The notes under the pieces: generated by a model
The model's input: the letters and a program-made list of their open reading frames with translations, nothing else
Database searches by the model: none
What the model was told of the DNA's origin: nothing
In this document: in pieces, positions 8,704 through 18,991 of the stretch
Layout: each line of letters opens with the position of its first letter
Numbering within the stretch: position 1 is the first letter of the stretch
Assembly: GCF_001310225.1 (NCBI RefSeq)
Contig: NZ_CP012898.1
Span: 3,776,001-3,840,000 of the forward strand
Direction: 5' to 3'
Source of the DNA: Pseudalgibacter alginicilyticus
GTDB taxonomy: Bacteria > Bacteroidota > Bacteroidia > Flavobacteriales > Flavobacteriaceae
DNA length: 64,000 bases
Translations under genes and position numbers: made by a program

Positions 8704-11700
8704 ATGAAAATTAAATTGACCGATGTTCTTTTCGTCAAGAGAAAAGAGCTCTTAATACTTATTATGCGAACATTTATCTTCTTGCTTTGTACTTCGATGT
8801 TTAGTTTTACGCCTAACTATGTTTTATCTCAAAATTCTAAAATTAGGATTGAAAAGGATGTAACTATTAGTGTTAATGAAGTGTTTAATATCATCAAAGA
8901 GCAAACAACTGATTACATGTTTATTTACAGAGATGATTTATTTAACAATTTCCCTGAAGTTCAACTAAAAAAGGGCGTTATAAAATTAGATAAATTATTG
9001 GAAGAAAGCCTTTCTGGAGGTAATGTAAATTTAACTGTTACGCCTAATAAAACCATTCTTATTCGAAAGAAGTCGCCAGAAGATAATGTTCAGAGACAAA
9101 TATCTGGTAAGGTTGTGGATGAGTTTGGCGAGCCTATACCAGGAGTTACAGTTTTGATTAAAGGAGAAGGTGTTGGTACATCCACAAATTTGGAAGGTGT
9201 TTACCATATGATAGTACCAAATATTGAAAGTGTCTTAATTTTTTCAAGTATTGGTTATAAAAGTCAAGAAATAAAAGTAGGAAATCAAACGTCTATTAAT
9301 ATTACCTTAAAGGAAAATTTAAATCAATTAGGAGAAGTAGTGATTAATGGTGTCTTTGAAAGAAAAGCGGAGAGTTTTACAGGGGCTGCTGTAACAATAA
9401 CAAAAGAAGAATTACGAAAAGTAGGAAGTCAAAATATATTTCAGGCTATACAGAACATTGATCCCTCCATAGCTTTGGTTGAAGATTTTAGTTTAGGGTC
9501 AAACCCCAATAACCTTCCTGATATGCAAATACGAGGTACATCTACTTTTCCTAGTAGTGAAGCTGAAGAGTTTAAAGGGAATTATTTACAAAGCCCAAAT
9601 CAACCATTGTTTATATTAAATGGTTTTGAAGCGTCTGTAGAACGTGTTTATGATATCGATTTTAATCGTATAAAACGACTTACTATTTTAAAAGATGCTG
9701 CTTCCAAAGCTTTATATGGCTCTAAAGCAGCCAATGGCGTTATTGTTATTGAAACAGAAACTCCTACAGGGCAAGAGGTCAGGATAACTTATAATGCAAA
9801 CCTTGATTTAGAACTTCCAGATTTATCAAGTTATAACCTAACCAATTCATTACAAAAATTACAAGCAGAAACACTTGATGGATATTATTTATCTAGAGAT
9901 TCTGGAGATTATGTTGAGCTTCAACAGTTGTATAACTCGAGATTGAAATTAGCTCAAGAAGGATTGAATACAGATTGGATGGCTGTACCATTACAAAATG
10001 GAATTGGACAAAGGCATTCTATTGGTGTAGAGTTAGGAAGTGAACACCTTAGCATTTTAGCTAATTTAAATTATCAAAAAAAATCTGGCGCGATGAAAGA
10101 ATCGTTTCGTGAAAATATTGGTGGTAATTTAACTGTGATGTATAAAATTGATAAAATAAAATTTCAAAATAGTATTTCTGTTACGGGTAATAATACCCAA
10201 GAGTCTCCGTATGGCGATTTTAGTGATTATTCTAAAATGAACCCATATTGGAGAGCTTATGATTTAGATGGAACTATTCCGTATTATTCTGAGTATTTAA
10301 CTAGTGATATTAATTTTACAAATCCACTATATAACACAACTTTAGAAACAAAAGATGTATCTAGTTATCTTAATTTTGTAAATAACTTTTATTTAGAATG
10401 GGATGTTTTACCATCATTAAAAGCCATTGCTCGTGTTGGTATAGATCTTAAACGCAGTGATGCTGATGAGTTTTATCCAGGACAACATACACTTTTTGAT
10501 ACAGAAACCGATGATACTCGTAAAGGATCATATCAAGTAAACAACGGAAAAAGTTCTTATTTTTCAGGAGATTTTAATGTTCAATACTCTAAGAGTTTAC
10601 AGAAACACTTCCTATTTGCTAACGGAGGATTTAATGTTAGTGAACGTAAATATGAAGAAACGTCTCATTTGGCAGAAGGTTTTCCAAGTAGTCGATTAAA
10701 TGATATTACTTTTGCCCGAACTTACGCTTTAGATGCCAGTCCAACAGGAATTAGTGGTATTTCTAGGGAGTTAGGCTTTTTAGCTGTAGGTTCTTATGTT
10801 TATGATAATAGATTTCTTAGTGATGTAACCCTTAGAACGAGTGCTTCATCTCAATTTGGTGAAGACAATCGTTGGTCTACGTTTTGGAGTTTAGGTCTAG
10901 GATGGAATATACATAATGAAGCCTTTTTAAGAAATTCTATTGTAGAGCAATTAAAACTTAGAGGCTCATTAGGGTCTACAGGTAATCAAAACTTTAATAC
11001 CAATCAGTCTATTGTAACCTATGCCTATTATCAAGATAAATTTTATCAAGATAATCCAGGTTCTTATTTACTTAATATGGGGAATTCGGAGTTACAATGG
11101 GAAACTAAATTTGATTATAATATAGGCTTAGACACCAAAATAGAGAATCTAACTTTGCGTTTAGATTATTATGAAAGTTATACTGAAAACCTGATTACAG
11201 ATATTACACTTCCATATTCTACAGGGTTTAATAGTGTAAATGAAAATTTAGGTAAAGTTAAAAATAGTGGTATAGAGCTTAATGCATCATATTTAGTTTG
11301 GTCTAAAGGAAGAAACTTCTTTAATGTCAACTTTGGAATTACAACAAATGATAATAAAATCATCGAACTTTCTGATGCTATGAAATCTTTTAATGAAGCT
11401 CAAGATGCCATTGCAGGGGATGATGAAAATAATAAGCCCGTAATTAAATATCAAGACGGTATGTCTATGAATGCTATTTGGGCAGTACCATCAAAAGGAA
11501 TTGATCCTGCTACAGGGTTGGAAGTCTATGTGAAACAAGATGGTAGTACTACCTATGAGTGGGATGCCAATGATATGGTTGTTGTTGGTGATAGTAACTC
11601 TAAATACCGTGGTGTTTTTGGGATTTCTGGTGAGTTTGAAGGTTTTGGAATAAGTATTACGGCGCGTTATTTAGGCGGAGGTCAATTGTATAACCAAACT

Positions 11701-12081
11701 TTAGTAGATAAGGTAGAGAATGTAGATATGGATTACAATGTGGATCAACGTGTTTTAACAGGAAGATGGCAATACCAAGGCCAACAAACCGAGTTTAAAG
11801 GTTTGAGATATTATAACTACGAAACAGGTTTATATAACTATAATGTTACTCCAACAAAACCAACATCTCGTTTTGTGCAAGATCGTAAAGATTTTGATAT
11901 TGCCGCTATTAATGTGTATTACGACTTTAATAAAAACGTAACCGATGCAATAGGGGCAGAGCGTTTACGTATTGGGTTTAATGCCAATAATGTGGTGCAA
12001 TTTTCTTCCATAGAAATTGAGCGCGGTACATCATACCCTTATGCGCAATCTATGTCGTTTTCTCTAACTGCTAACTTTTAA
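8704..12081 (+). CDS. SusC/RagA-family TonB-dependent outer membrane receptor with STN signalling domain
   Basis: The 1125-residue protein has a long basic N-terminus and a signal sequence (about residues 20-43). It then has an STN domain (about 48-120), a carboxypeptidase-D-like regulatory domain (about 133-215, starting ISGKVVDEFGEPIPGVTV), a plug domain (about 228-360) and a beta-barrel ending in SLTANF with the terminal aromatic residue expected for barrel assembly. The STN domain marks it as a transducer that signals to the FecR protein at 7346. It would form a lidded import channel with the SusD protein at 12093. No glycoside hydrolase or lyase is encoded nearby; the associated enzyme is an M16 protease, so the cargo is more likely a peptide or protein than a glycan (inference). 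Confidence 0.92.
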   Translation: MKIKLTDVLFVKRKELLILIMRTFIFLLCTSMFSFTPNYVLSQNSKIRIEKDVTISVNEVFNIIKEQTTDYMFIYRDDLFNNFPEVQLKKGVIKLDKLLEESLSGGNVNLTVTPNKTILIRKKSPEDNVQRQISGKVVDEFGEPIPGVTVLIKGEGVGTSTNLEGVYHMIVPNIESVLIFSSIGYKSQEIKVGNQTSINITLKENLNQLGEVVINGVFERKAESFTGAAVTITKEELRKVGSQNIFQAIQNIDPSIALVEDFSLGSNPNNLPDMQIRGTSTFPSSEAEEFKGNYLQSPNQPLFILNGFEASVERVYDIDFNRIKRLTILKDAASKALYGSKAANGVIVIETETPTGQEVRITYNANLDLELPDLSSYNLTNSLQKLQAETLDGYYLSRDSGDYVELQQLYNSRLKLAQEGLNTDWMAVPLQNGIGQRHSIGVELGSEHLSILANLNYQKKSGAMKESFRENIGGNLTVMYKIDKIKFQNSISVTGNNTQESPYGDFSDYSKMNPYWRAYDLDGTIPYYSEYLTSDINFTNPLYNTTLETKDVSSYLNFVNNFYLEWDVLPSLKAIARVGIDLKRSDADEFYPGQHTLFDTETDDTRKGSYQVNNGKSSYFSGDFNVQYSKSLQKHFLFANGGFNVSERKYEETSHLAEGFPSSRLNDITFARTYALDASPTGISGISRELGFLAVGSYVYDNRFLSDVTLRTSASSQFGEDNRWSTFWSLGLGWNIHNEAFLRNSIVEQLKLRGSLGSTGNQNFNTNQSIVTYAYYQDKFYQDNPGSYLLNMGNSELQWETKFDYNIGLDTKIENLTLRLDYYESYTENLITDITLPYSTGFNSVNENLGKVKNSGIELNASYLVWSKGRNFFNVNFGITTNDNKIIELSDAMKSFNEAQDAIAGDDENNKPVIKYQDGMSMNAIWAVPSKGIDPATGLEVYVKQDGSTTYEWDANDMVVVGDSNSKYRGVFGISGEFEGFGISITARYLGGGQLYNQTLVDKVENVDMDYNVDQRVLTGRWQYQGQQTEFKGLRYYNYETGLYNYNVTPTKPTSRFVQDRKDFDIAAINVYYDFNKNVTDAIGAERLRIGFNANNVVQFSSIEIERGTSYPYAQSMSFSLTANF

Positions 12082-12092
12082 AAACAAAGATT

Positions 12093-13574
12093 ATGAACAA
12101 GAATATTAAAACAATATTATTAGGATTAACCTTTCTAATACTTACAGTGTCTTGTAGCAATGATTGGCTGGATGAACAGTCTAGTACGCAATTAAGTGCT
12201 TCAGAACAATTTGAATCCGTAGATGGTTTTAAAGACGCCCTAATGGGGGTATATTTAGGGCTTACAGAACCTGAACTATATGCAAAAGACATGAATTGGA
12301 ACCTTGTTGATGTACTTAGTCAGCAGTACTCAACATTTTCTTTTAGTGCAGACTATGCCGGTATACAACTCTTTAACTATGAGACGGCAAATGCAGTAGA
12401 TCAAATTGAAGGGCTTTGGTCGCATGCTTATAATGTTATCGCTAACATTAATATTGCTCTTGAAATGATGGAGACCAATCGAGATGTTTTAACAGATATT
12501 GATTATGCCATTATAAAAGGCGAATTATTAGGTTTACGTGCCTACGTGCATTTCGATATAATGCGCCTTTTTGCAACAGGTAACTTAGAAGATAGGCCAA
12601 GTCTGTTATCCGAAAAAACAATTCCTTATGTTACTCAGTTTAGTAAAAATATAACAGCGCAACTTAGTTATAGCGAGACTTTAGCGCTTATGGAAGAAGA
12701 TTTAGAGACCGCTCTTGAGCTGTTGAATGAAGACCCTATTTACGCCACCAACAAACCAGCAGATTATTATGACGATGTGAATAGAACAGGTTTTTACGAC
12801 CAAAGAGAACAACGTATGAATTATTATGCAGTTAAAGCATTACAAGCTCGTGTATTTCAATGGGAAGGAAAGCAAACCGAAGCTGCTATTGCCGCTGAAG
12901 TGGTTATAGCAAATGCCTTTACGAGTTTAATTAATTCAGCCACTTACCCTGTATCTACAGATAAAATATTTTATCAAGAAGTTTTGTTTGCATTAGATAT
13001 AGACAACTTTACAGATCTTGTGAATGATTTACTTGTTGCAGAAGGTGATGGTTCAAATTACAACGCTTTATACTATACTACAAATTTTACGGACGACACT
13101 TTTGAAACCAGTAATTTAAATATTGGTATTGTAGATGTGCGTTACAATACACTTATGGAAACCCAATCTCAAGGGGTTGTAAATACCAAATTAATACAAG
13201 GCGGTTCGGCTAGTGATAGTTATAATCAAATGCCTTTAATTAAGCTTCCTGAAATGTATTATATAGCTGCCGAGGCTTACGCAAAAGAAGGAACTTCTGC
13301 TCAATTAGGTAATGCCATTGACTATCTTAATTTGGTAAGAACAAGTAGAGGGATTATTGAAGTTATTCCTGATACAGCAACACAAGAAGAGGTTATGCTT
13401 GAAATTAAAAAAGAATATAAAAAAGAATTTTTAAGTGAAGGCCAATTATTCTTTTATTACAAAAGAACAGGAGAAACCGAAATATTTGGTTTATCGGACA
13501 GTGTTATCTTAGATGATGCCGTTTATGTATTACCCTTTCCAGATGTAGAATTAGAGTTTGGTAGTGTTCAATAA
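12093..13574 (+). CDS. SusD/RagB-family surface lipoprotein
   Basis: The 493-residue protein has a lipoprotein signal ending in LTVSC, with the lipidated Cys at 21. The mature start SNDWLDEQSST and the following helical TPR-like repeats are typical of SusD. The C-terminal third carries the usual PLIKLPEMYYIAAEAYAK segment followed by KKEYKKEFLSEGQLFFYYKR. SusD proteins bind the ligand and act as the lid over the SusC barrel. The gene starts 11 bases after susC. Which ligand it binds cannot be read from sequence. Confidence 0.92.
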   Translation: MNKNIKTILLGLTFLILTVSCSNDWLDEQSSTQLSASEQFESVDGFKDALMGVYLGLTEPELYAKDMNWNLVDVLSQQYSTFSFSADYAGIQLFNYETANAVDQIEGLWSHAYNVIANINIALEMMETNRDVLTDIDYAIIKGELLGLRAYVHFDIMRLFATGNLEDRPSLLSEKTIPYVTQFSKNITAQLSYSETLALMEEDLETALELLNEDPIYATNKPADYYDDVNRTGFYDQREQRMNYYAVKALQARVFQWEGKQTEAAIAAEVVIANAFTSLINSATYPVSTDKIFYQEVLFALDIDNFTDLVNDLLVAEGDGSNYNALYYTTNFTDDTFETSNLNIGIVDVRYNTLMETQSQGVVNTKLIQGGSASDSYNQMPLIKLPEMYYIAAEAYAKEGTSAQLGNAIDYLNLVRTSRGIIEVIPDTATQEEVMLEIKKEYKKEFLSEGQLFFYYKRTGETEIFGLSDSVILDDAVYVLPFPDVELEFGSVQ

Positions 13575-13600
13575 GCGTTTAATTTAAAAAATAATATAAT

Positions 13601-14308
13601 ATGAAAAATATAATATATACCATCTTTTCGGCGGCATTATGTGTCGTATTAGCAATGTCTTGCGAAAAAGATAACATAGATAGTTTTAGTGCCGAACCAG
13701 CAATTAATTTTGTAAATGATTCGCTTCAATATTCGTTTATTCAAGAAGTCGCAGATGAATATATCTTAGAAGTACCAGTTGCTATTATTGGTAGCACTGC
13801 CGATTATGACCGTTATTTTGAAGTAGAAGTTTTAGATGATGAAGAAACAACAGCAACTACTGATTTATACGAAATTATAGAAGGAAAAGTTCCTGCAGGA
13901 GAATATACAGGTAATTTATATGTAAAGTTGAAGAAAGATCCCGTTTTAGACGATACTTCTGTATCTCTACACCTGTCGTCGATTGCATCGGATGATTTTA
14001 CTATTGGGAATACTGACACCAACACAACAAAAATTATTTGGACCAATAAAATTGTTATTCCAGCATGGACCTATTTTAGGTATTTCTTTACCCGATATCC
14101 TAGTTCTGCCGCATATAGAGTGTTTTTAGCAACTACGGGACTTACTACGTTTTCAATTACAGATTACCAAGAAGTAGGAGCTGTAGGTGCTCAAGCATTA
14201 GGACAAGCTTTTGGAGATTATTTAAGACAATATGAGATTGATAATGGTACGCCTTTACTTCATGATGATGGAGATAATGTAGGGCAAGAAATTATACCTA
14301 TATACTAA
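13601..14308 (+). CDS. DUF4843-type lipoprotein
   Basis: The 235-residue lipoprotein has lipobox LAMSC (Cys21). A beta-rich domain follows (AINFVNDSLQYSF near the start; DDTSVSLHLSSI in the middle) that fits DUF4843. Such proteins typically follow SusC/SusD and precede a PKD-like lipoprotein. It is probably an outer-surface accessory subunit of the receptor complex; no catalytic residues are evident. The spacing of 26 bases after susD supports one operon. Confidence 0.75.
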   Translation: MKNIIYTIFSAALCVVLAMSCEKDNIDSFSAEPAINFVNDSLQYSFIQEVADEYILEVPVAIIGSTADYDRYFEVEVLDDEETTATTDLYEIIEGKVPAGEYTGNLYVKLKKDPVLDDTSVSLHLSSIASDDFTIGNTDTNTTKIIWTNKIVIPAWTYFRYFFTRYPSSAAYRVFLATTGLTTFSITDYQEVGAVGAQALGQAFGDYLRQYEIDNGTPLLHDDGDNVGQEIIPIY

Positions 14309-14353
14309 ATAGACTATTTAGGGGGAAAACAATAATTAGTATTAAATAGAGCT

Positions 14354-14854
14354 ATGTGGGAAAAAATAAAGAAGTATAAATATTTAGTAATGGCAAAGTA
14401 TTGTAGTTTAGGAATAATATTAGCCGTATTTATTTTTCATTGTGTAACTCATTTTATTTATACTGGAGAATTTTATAATGCAATAACTTTGAAATATATT
14501 ATTTCAACACTTATTGGTGCTTTTGCTGGAGGATTTGTATTTCTTTTATTTATAATTGATAAAAAAGATAGAAGGGTTAGTGAAAAAGCACTTTTAAAAT
14601 ATATTAGAGATCATCAAATGCTATTTTTTATTAGAAACATGATAGCTTTTTCATTAGGTGGTTTTATTTTTATTTTAATAAAAAATGTATTTAAAGTATA
14701 CGGTTCTTCTAATTTAATTCAGAATTTGTTTTCTACCAGTTTTATAATAGATTATATAGGAATTGCTTTAGCCATGACAGTATTCTCTTTGTTTTTTTTC
14801 ATTGGATTAAAGAAGCGTTTGAATTTATTATATGGAAATAAAGCGAAGATATAA
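14354..14854 (+). CDS. Small four-helix membrane protein, unrecognised
   Basis: The 166-residue protein has four hydrophobic helices (about 17-35, 47-68, 91-109 and 129-151) with basic loops between them and no signal peptide or catalytic motif. I recognise no family. It is inserted between the DUF4843 and PKD-like lipoprotein genes, which are often adjacent. Because the surrounding products are outer-membrane proteins, an inner-membrane protein here is unexpected. It could be an accessory of the ABC transporter encoded further on, or a later insertion. Confidence 0.65.
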   Translation: MWEKIKKYKYLVMAKYCSLGIILAVFIFHCVTHFIYTGEFYNAITLKYIISTLIGAFAGGFVFLLFIIDKKDRRVSEKALLKYIRDHQMLFFIRNMIAFSLGGFIFILIKNVFKVYGSSNLIQNLFSTSFIIDYIGIALAMTVFSLFFFIGLKKRLNLLYGNKAKI

Positions 14855-15033
14855 ATACAAAAGAGTATAAAAATAATTGCCCATTTTTGGGTTTAATGAA
14901 AGGGTGGTAAATGTTTGTCATGTAAGGTTTAGGTCTGTTTTAAAATATAAAGATAAAACCATACTTAGTACAGTAGTGTAAGCATGATAACTTGAGGCCC
15001 TTTAGTTAGTAAATAACATAAAAATTTAAATTC

Positions 15034-16566
15034 ATGAAAAACATATTAAAAATATTAGTTTTACTATTGTTTGTAATAGTAACTCACTCATGCTATGAGG
15101 ATACAAGTACCTTGGATGTTAACACCATACAAGGTGTAGAAATCGATACAACTGGTATGAGTAGTATTTCAGTGTACCAATTTGATAATTTAGTATTAGA
15201 ACCAAACCTTAATTATGGTGGATTATCAGAGAGTCAATTGGCTTACGAATGGAAAATTAACATAGAACCTAACGATACCATATACCAAGTATTAAGTGAG
15301 GTTCGCAACTTAGATAGCGAAATTGCTTTTCCTCCAACATTCCCAGGGTATACGCATCAGTTGGTTTATACGGTAACGGATCTAGATACAGACATAGATT
15401 ATATTATGTCGTGGCCAGTGACCGTATTAAATAATATTGGTGAAGGTATTGTAATTGCAGAAACTTTCGATGGATCTACTACAGACATTAGTCATATCAT
15501 GAGTGCCGATGTAACTACAGATTTTACTGGAGAAAGTATAAAATATCAAATATACTCCAAAATTAATGGTACTACGATTCCTGGAATTACGAAGCAGCTT
15601 AAATACTATCAAATTTATGGTAAAAATGCTGTTTTAGGTATAACAGATGATTTAATTTATAAAATAGACCCTTTAGATTTTACTCTAGCAGGAACTAATG
15701 ATGATTTATTTTATGTAGCTAAATCTAATTATATCCCACAAGCATTAGGACAAGTATACCAAGGGAGTTTATTCATTAATAATGGAAGTTTAACGTCAAC
15801 TTATTTTGGTGCTTCTCAAAAGTTTGGAGTATCATTTTCTTCAGATTATGAAGTCCCTAGTATCATAGCTTCAAACCCGCTATATGGACCGGATATCGTA
15901 ATTAATTTTTATGATGAGGTTAACGATCAATTTGTATACCAAACATCCATATCATCATTTGGTGATACCAATATGTATCCAATCCCCGCATCAGTTGATG
16001 GTGCTTTTAACCCTGCAAGCTTGCCTAATAAAGTAAATATGGCTGCTATAGCAAGTACTAGTGGCGAATTTAGATATGTATTAAAAGATGAGGTTACAGG
16101 AGACGTTGGTTTATATCTTTTTGATGGCGGTGGATACGAATATCCTACAGGAATTCCTCCAAGTCCTTTAGCATTTCACGATTTAACAAGTGCTCCTGAT
16201 ATTTCAGAAGCAAAATCTTTTGTGTTTCTTGATGACCAAAAAGTATTGTATTATGCAACATCAACTAAAATATACGCTGTTATTTATGCAACATCAACAC
16301 CTGTAGTTCAAGAACGTTATACGTTTGATGCTGGAGAAGAATTGTCAATTATGCAAGTATATCAACAAGCGGATTATCCATCGAGAAGTTCAGGAGATTA
16401 TTTGCCTTTAAATAATAAAGCTTTATTAGTTGCTACTTATGATGGTACGGAAGGGAGAGTTCATTTACTTCCTTTTATTAATGCAGGTGTTGGTAATATT
16501 GATACGCCTAATATTAAAACATTTTCAGGATTTAACCGTATTACGGCCATGGGAACTCAACTTTAA
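15034..16566 (+). CDS. PKD-like family lipoprotein
   Basis: The 510-residue lipoprotein has its lipidated Cys at 20 (VTHSC). Residues about 30-130 look like a PKD/Ig-type domain (LAYEWKINIEP; HQLVYTVTDLDTDI). The rest appears to be a beta-propeller-like repeat region with many aromatic and Asp-Gly turns. It matches the PKD-like lipoproteins that accompany SusCD-DUF4843 sets in Bacteroidota. It is likely surface exposed and involved in capturing the ligand. A perfect 16-bp hairpin follows before the transporter genes. Confidence 0.75.
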   Translation: MKNILKILVLLLFVIVTHSCYEDTSTLDVNTIQGVEIDTTGMSSISVYQFDNLVLEPNLNYGGLSESQLAYEWKINIEPNDTIYQVLSEVRNLDSEIAFPPTFPGYTHQLVYTVTDLDTDIDYIMSWPVTVLNNIGEGIVIAETFDGSTTDISHIMSADVTTDFTGESIKYQIYSKINGTTIPGITKQLKYYQIYGKNAVLGITDDLIYKIDPLDFTLAGTNDDLFYVAKSNYIPQALGQVYQGSLFINNGSLTSTYFGASQKFGVSFSSDYEVPSIIASNPLYGPDIVINFYDEVNDQFVYQTSISSFGDTNMYPIPASVDGAFNPASLPNKVNMAAIASTSGEFRYVLKDEVTGDVGLYLFDGGGYEYPTGIPPSPLAFHDLTSAPDISEAKSFVFLDDQKVLYYATSTKIYAVIYATSTPVVQERYTFDAGEELSIMQVYQQADYPSRSSGDYLPLNNKALLVATYDGTEGRVHLLPFINAGVGNIDTPNIKTFSGFNRITAMGTQL

Positions 16567-16586
16567 AATTATATTAAATTAATAAA

Positions 16587-16621
16587 TTCCCTTTACTATA
16601 AAAGCTTTATAGTAAAGGGAA
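16587..16621 (+). terminator. Perfect 16-bp hairpin inside the operon
   Basis: TTCCCTTTACTATAAA at 16587-16602 is exactly complementary to 16606-16621, with a three-base loop AGC. It is followed by ATATTAAAAG rather than a T run, so it is a poor intrinsic terminator. It may act as a partial terminator, an mRNA-stability or processing element separating receptor genes from transporter genes, or a palindromic binding site. Confidence 0.55.
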
Positions 16622-16687
16622 ATATTAAAAGAATAAACTTCAATTTGCTATTTAAATATTTAAATAGTATTAGAATTATTTTGCCTC

Positions 16688-18958
16688 ATGAAAAAGATTT
16701 TTAAAATAGCTCAGGTAGAATTGAGTGTATTATTTTATTCACCAATAGCGTGGCTCGTATTGATTATTTTTATCATTCAATGCGGAATTAATATTTCCGA
16801 TTTAATTGATGCTAAGGCTGCTAACCAAGAATTAGGGCATGAGTTAAAAGGATTAACAAAGGATGTTTTTGGAGGATATAATGCTTTTTTTAATGCAGTA
16901 AAAAATAATTTATATTTATACATCCCTTTGCTTACCATGGGACTAATGAGTAGAGAGCTAAGCAGTGGTTCTATTAAACTATTATTTTCTTCACCAGTTA
17001 CCAATCAGCAAATTATTTTGGGTAAATTTTTAGCCATGGCCGTGTATTGTCTTTTGTTAGTATTGGTTTTGTTTGGTGTTATTTTTACAGGTTTTATTTC
17101 TATAGAAGCGCTAGATTTCAAGTATTTACTTGGAGGTATTCTTGGCTTGTATTTATTAGCATGTGCTTATAGTGCCATAGGTTTGTTTATGTCGAGCTTA
17201 ACTATCTATCAAGTGGTTGCTGCTATGAGTACATTAGCAGTTTTTGCAGCTCTAAATTTTATGAGTTCCGTAGGGCAAAGCATTGATTTGGTTAGAGATA
17301 TAACCTATTGGATGGCTCTTTCAGGTAGAGTCAATAATTTTATTACAGGACTTATTAGTAGTAAGGATCTTATCTATTTTATATTAATTATTAGCTTGTT
17401 TTTAGTATTGAGTATTATGCGATTAAATTCTGGAAGAAGCACATATAGTCTTGCAACAAAAACGCTAAGATATGCGGCAGTTATTATTACTGTGCTTTTC
17501 ATTGGATATTTAAGCTCCTTACCAATGTTTAACGGCTATTATGATACAACACGGTTTAAAACCAATACACTTACTAAAAAAACACAAGACTTACTAAAAC
17601 AGTTAGATGAACCTATAAAAATAACAGTATACGCGAATGTCATTAATCAATTTGCACATTTAGCATCTCCAAAATTTCGAATTTATGATTTAAAACAATT
17701 TGACGATTATACGCGGTTTATGCCAAATTTAGAGATAGAATATCGTCCGTATTACAATTATACGCTTGATAGAAGAGATGATACAGATAAAACATTATTA
17801 GAGCGAGCACAACGCGCAGCAACGGCTTATGGTTTTGATTTTGATGAAGTTTTAACACCAGATGAGGTAAGTAAATTAATAGATTTGAAACCTGAATCTA
17901 ACGGCTTTGTACGTGCTTTAGAATATAATGGTAAAATAGCCAATTTAAGAATGTTTTTCGATCAAATAGGTTACCCTAAAGAAGCCGAAATTTCAGCAGC
18001 AGTTAAAAACATTTTATTAGGAGCTGCTAAAGTTGGCGTATTAACCGGGAATGGTGAACGCAGCATTGATAAAAAAGGAGATAAGGCATATCAAGGAGTA
18101 TTAAATCAACTAAATACACGTTCATCTTTAATTAATCAAGGGTTTAATAATTTAAATATTTCTTTTAGTGAATACGATATATTACCCTTGGATCTTTCGG
18201 TTCTTATAATTGCCGATCCTATTGAGGAGTATAATGAAGAAGAACTACAAAAAATAAAAACCTATTTAATGCATGGTGGACATGCTATTATTGCTGGAGA
18301 ACCAAATAAAGAACACATATTTAATCCTATTTTAGAAACTTTAGGTGTTCAATTTTCAAACGGTGTTTTATTACAAGAAAGTAAAGATTATAAACTCGAT
18401 TTGATACAAGCTGAAATTTCAGATCAGGCAAATGATTTAGGTTTTATATTAGAGGAAAAAAGTGTAGTAAGTATGCCAAATGCAATGGCGATAACTTTTA
18501 AAGATACACTTGGATTTAAAGTAACACCAATTTTAAAAACTAATAAAAATAAAGTATGGAATCAAACTGGAGGAGTCAATCTTGAAACAGATACTGTGGT
18601 TTTTAATCCTATAAAAAATAATAAGTTAGAAGCTGTAGTAGCTTTAGCATTAAACAGGACAGTTCAAGGGAGGCATCAAAAAATAATGATTTTTGGTGAT
18701 GCAGATTTTATGAGCAACAAAGAAATGAGTCGTTCAAATTTGAAAAATAAAGAAAATTACAAGTTTGTAGAAAATACTTTCAAATGGTTTAGTAATGGAG
18801 AATATCCTATTGATACTACTAGACCAAAGCCTATAGATAACAAGATATTAATTTCTCAAGAAAAAATAGTCTGGATTAAAGCAGTCTTTATTGGAGTGTT
18901 ACCAGTATTGCTATTACTGTGTGGGATTTATATTTTAATGAAAAGAAAGCGCAACTAA
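16688..18958 (+). CDS. GldF-GldG-like fused ABC-2 permease and periplasmic auxiliary protein (copy 1)
   Basis: The 756-residue protein has two parts. Residues 1-250 or so form an ABC-2 permease with about six helices and the motifs PLLTMGLMSRELSSGSIKLL and SSPVTNQQIILGKF, closely recalling GldF. After a helix near 258-275, residues about 275-720 form a periplasmic domain (DTTRFKTNTLTKKTQDLL at its start) of the GldG/ABC_transp_aux type. A C-terminal helix lies at about 726-748. In gliding bacteria GldF and GldG are separate proteins working with the ATPase GldA; here they are fused. A paralogue with the same architecture follows the ATPase gene, so the transporter is probably a heterodimer. 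The substrate is unknown. Confidence 0.85.
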   Translation: MKKIFKIAQVELSVLFYSPIAWLVLIIFIIQCGINISDLIDAKAANQELGHELKGLTKDVFGGYNAFFNAVKNNLYLYIPLLTMGLMSRELSSGSIKLLFSSPVTNQQIILGKFLAMAVYCLLLVLVLFGVIFTGFISIEALDFKYLLGGILGLYLLACAYSAIGLFMSSLTIYQVVAAMSTLAVFAALNFMSSVGQSIDLVRDITYWMALSGRVNNFITGLISSKDLIYFILIISLFLVLSIMRLNSGRSTYSLATKTLRYAAVIITVLFIGYLSSLPMFNGYYDTTRFKTNTLTKKTQDLLKQLDEPIKITVYANVINQFAHLASPKFRIYDLKQFDDYTRFMPNLEIEYRPYYNYTLDRRDDTDKTLLERAQRAATAYGFDFDEVLTPDEVSKLIDLKPESNGFVRALEYNGKIANLRMFFDQIGYPKEAEISAAVKNILLGAAKVGVLTGNGERSIDKKGDKAYQGVLNQLNTRSSLINQGFNNLNISFSEYDILPLDLSVLIIADPIEEYNEEELQKIKTYLMHGGHAIIAGEPNKEHIFNPILETLGVQFSNGVLLQESKDYKLDLIQAEISDQANDLGFILEEKSVVSMPNAMAITFKDTLGFKVTPILKTNKNKVWNQTGGVNLETDTVVFNPIKNNKLEAVVALALNRTVQGRHQKIMIFGDADFMSNKEMSRSNLKNKENYKFVENTFKWFSNGEYPIDTTRPKPIDNKILISQEKIVWIKAVFIGVLPVLLLLCGIYILMKRKRN

Positions 18959-18991
18959 TAGAACCCATATCATTTTTTAATTAGTAACATT

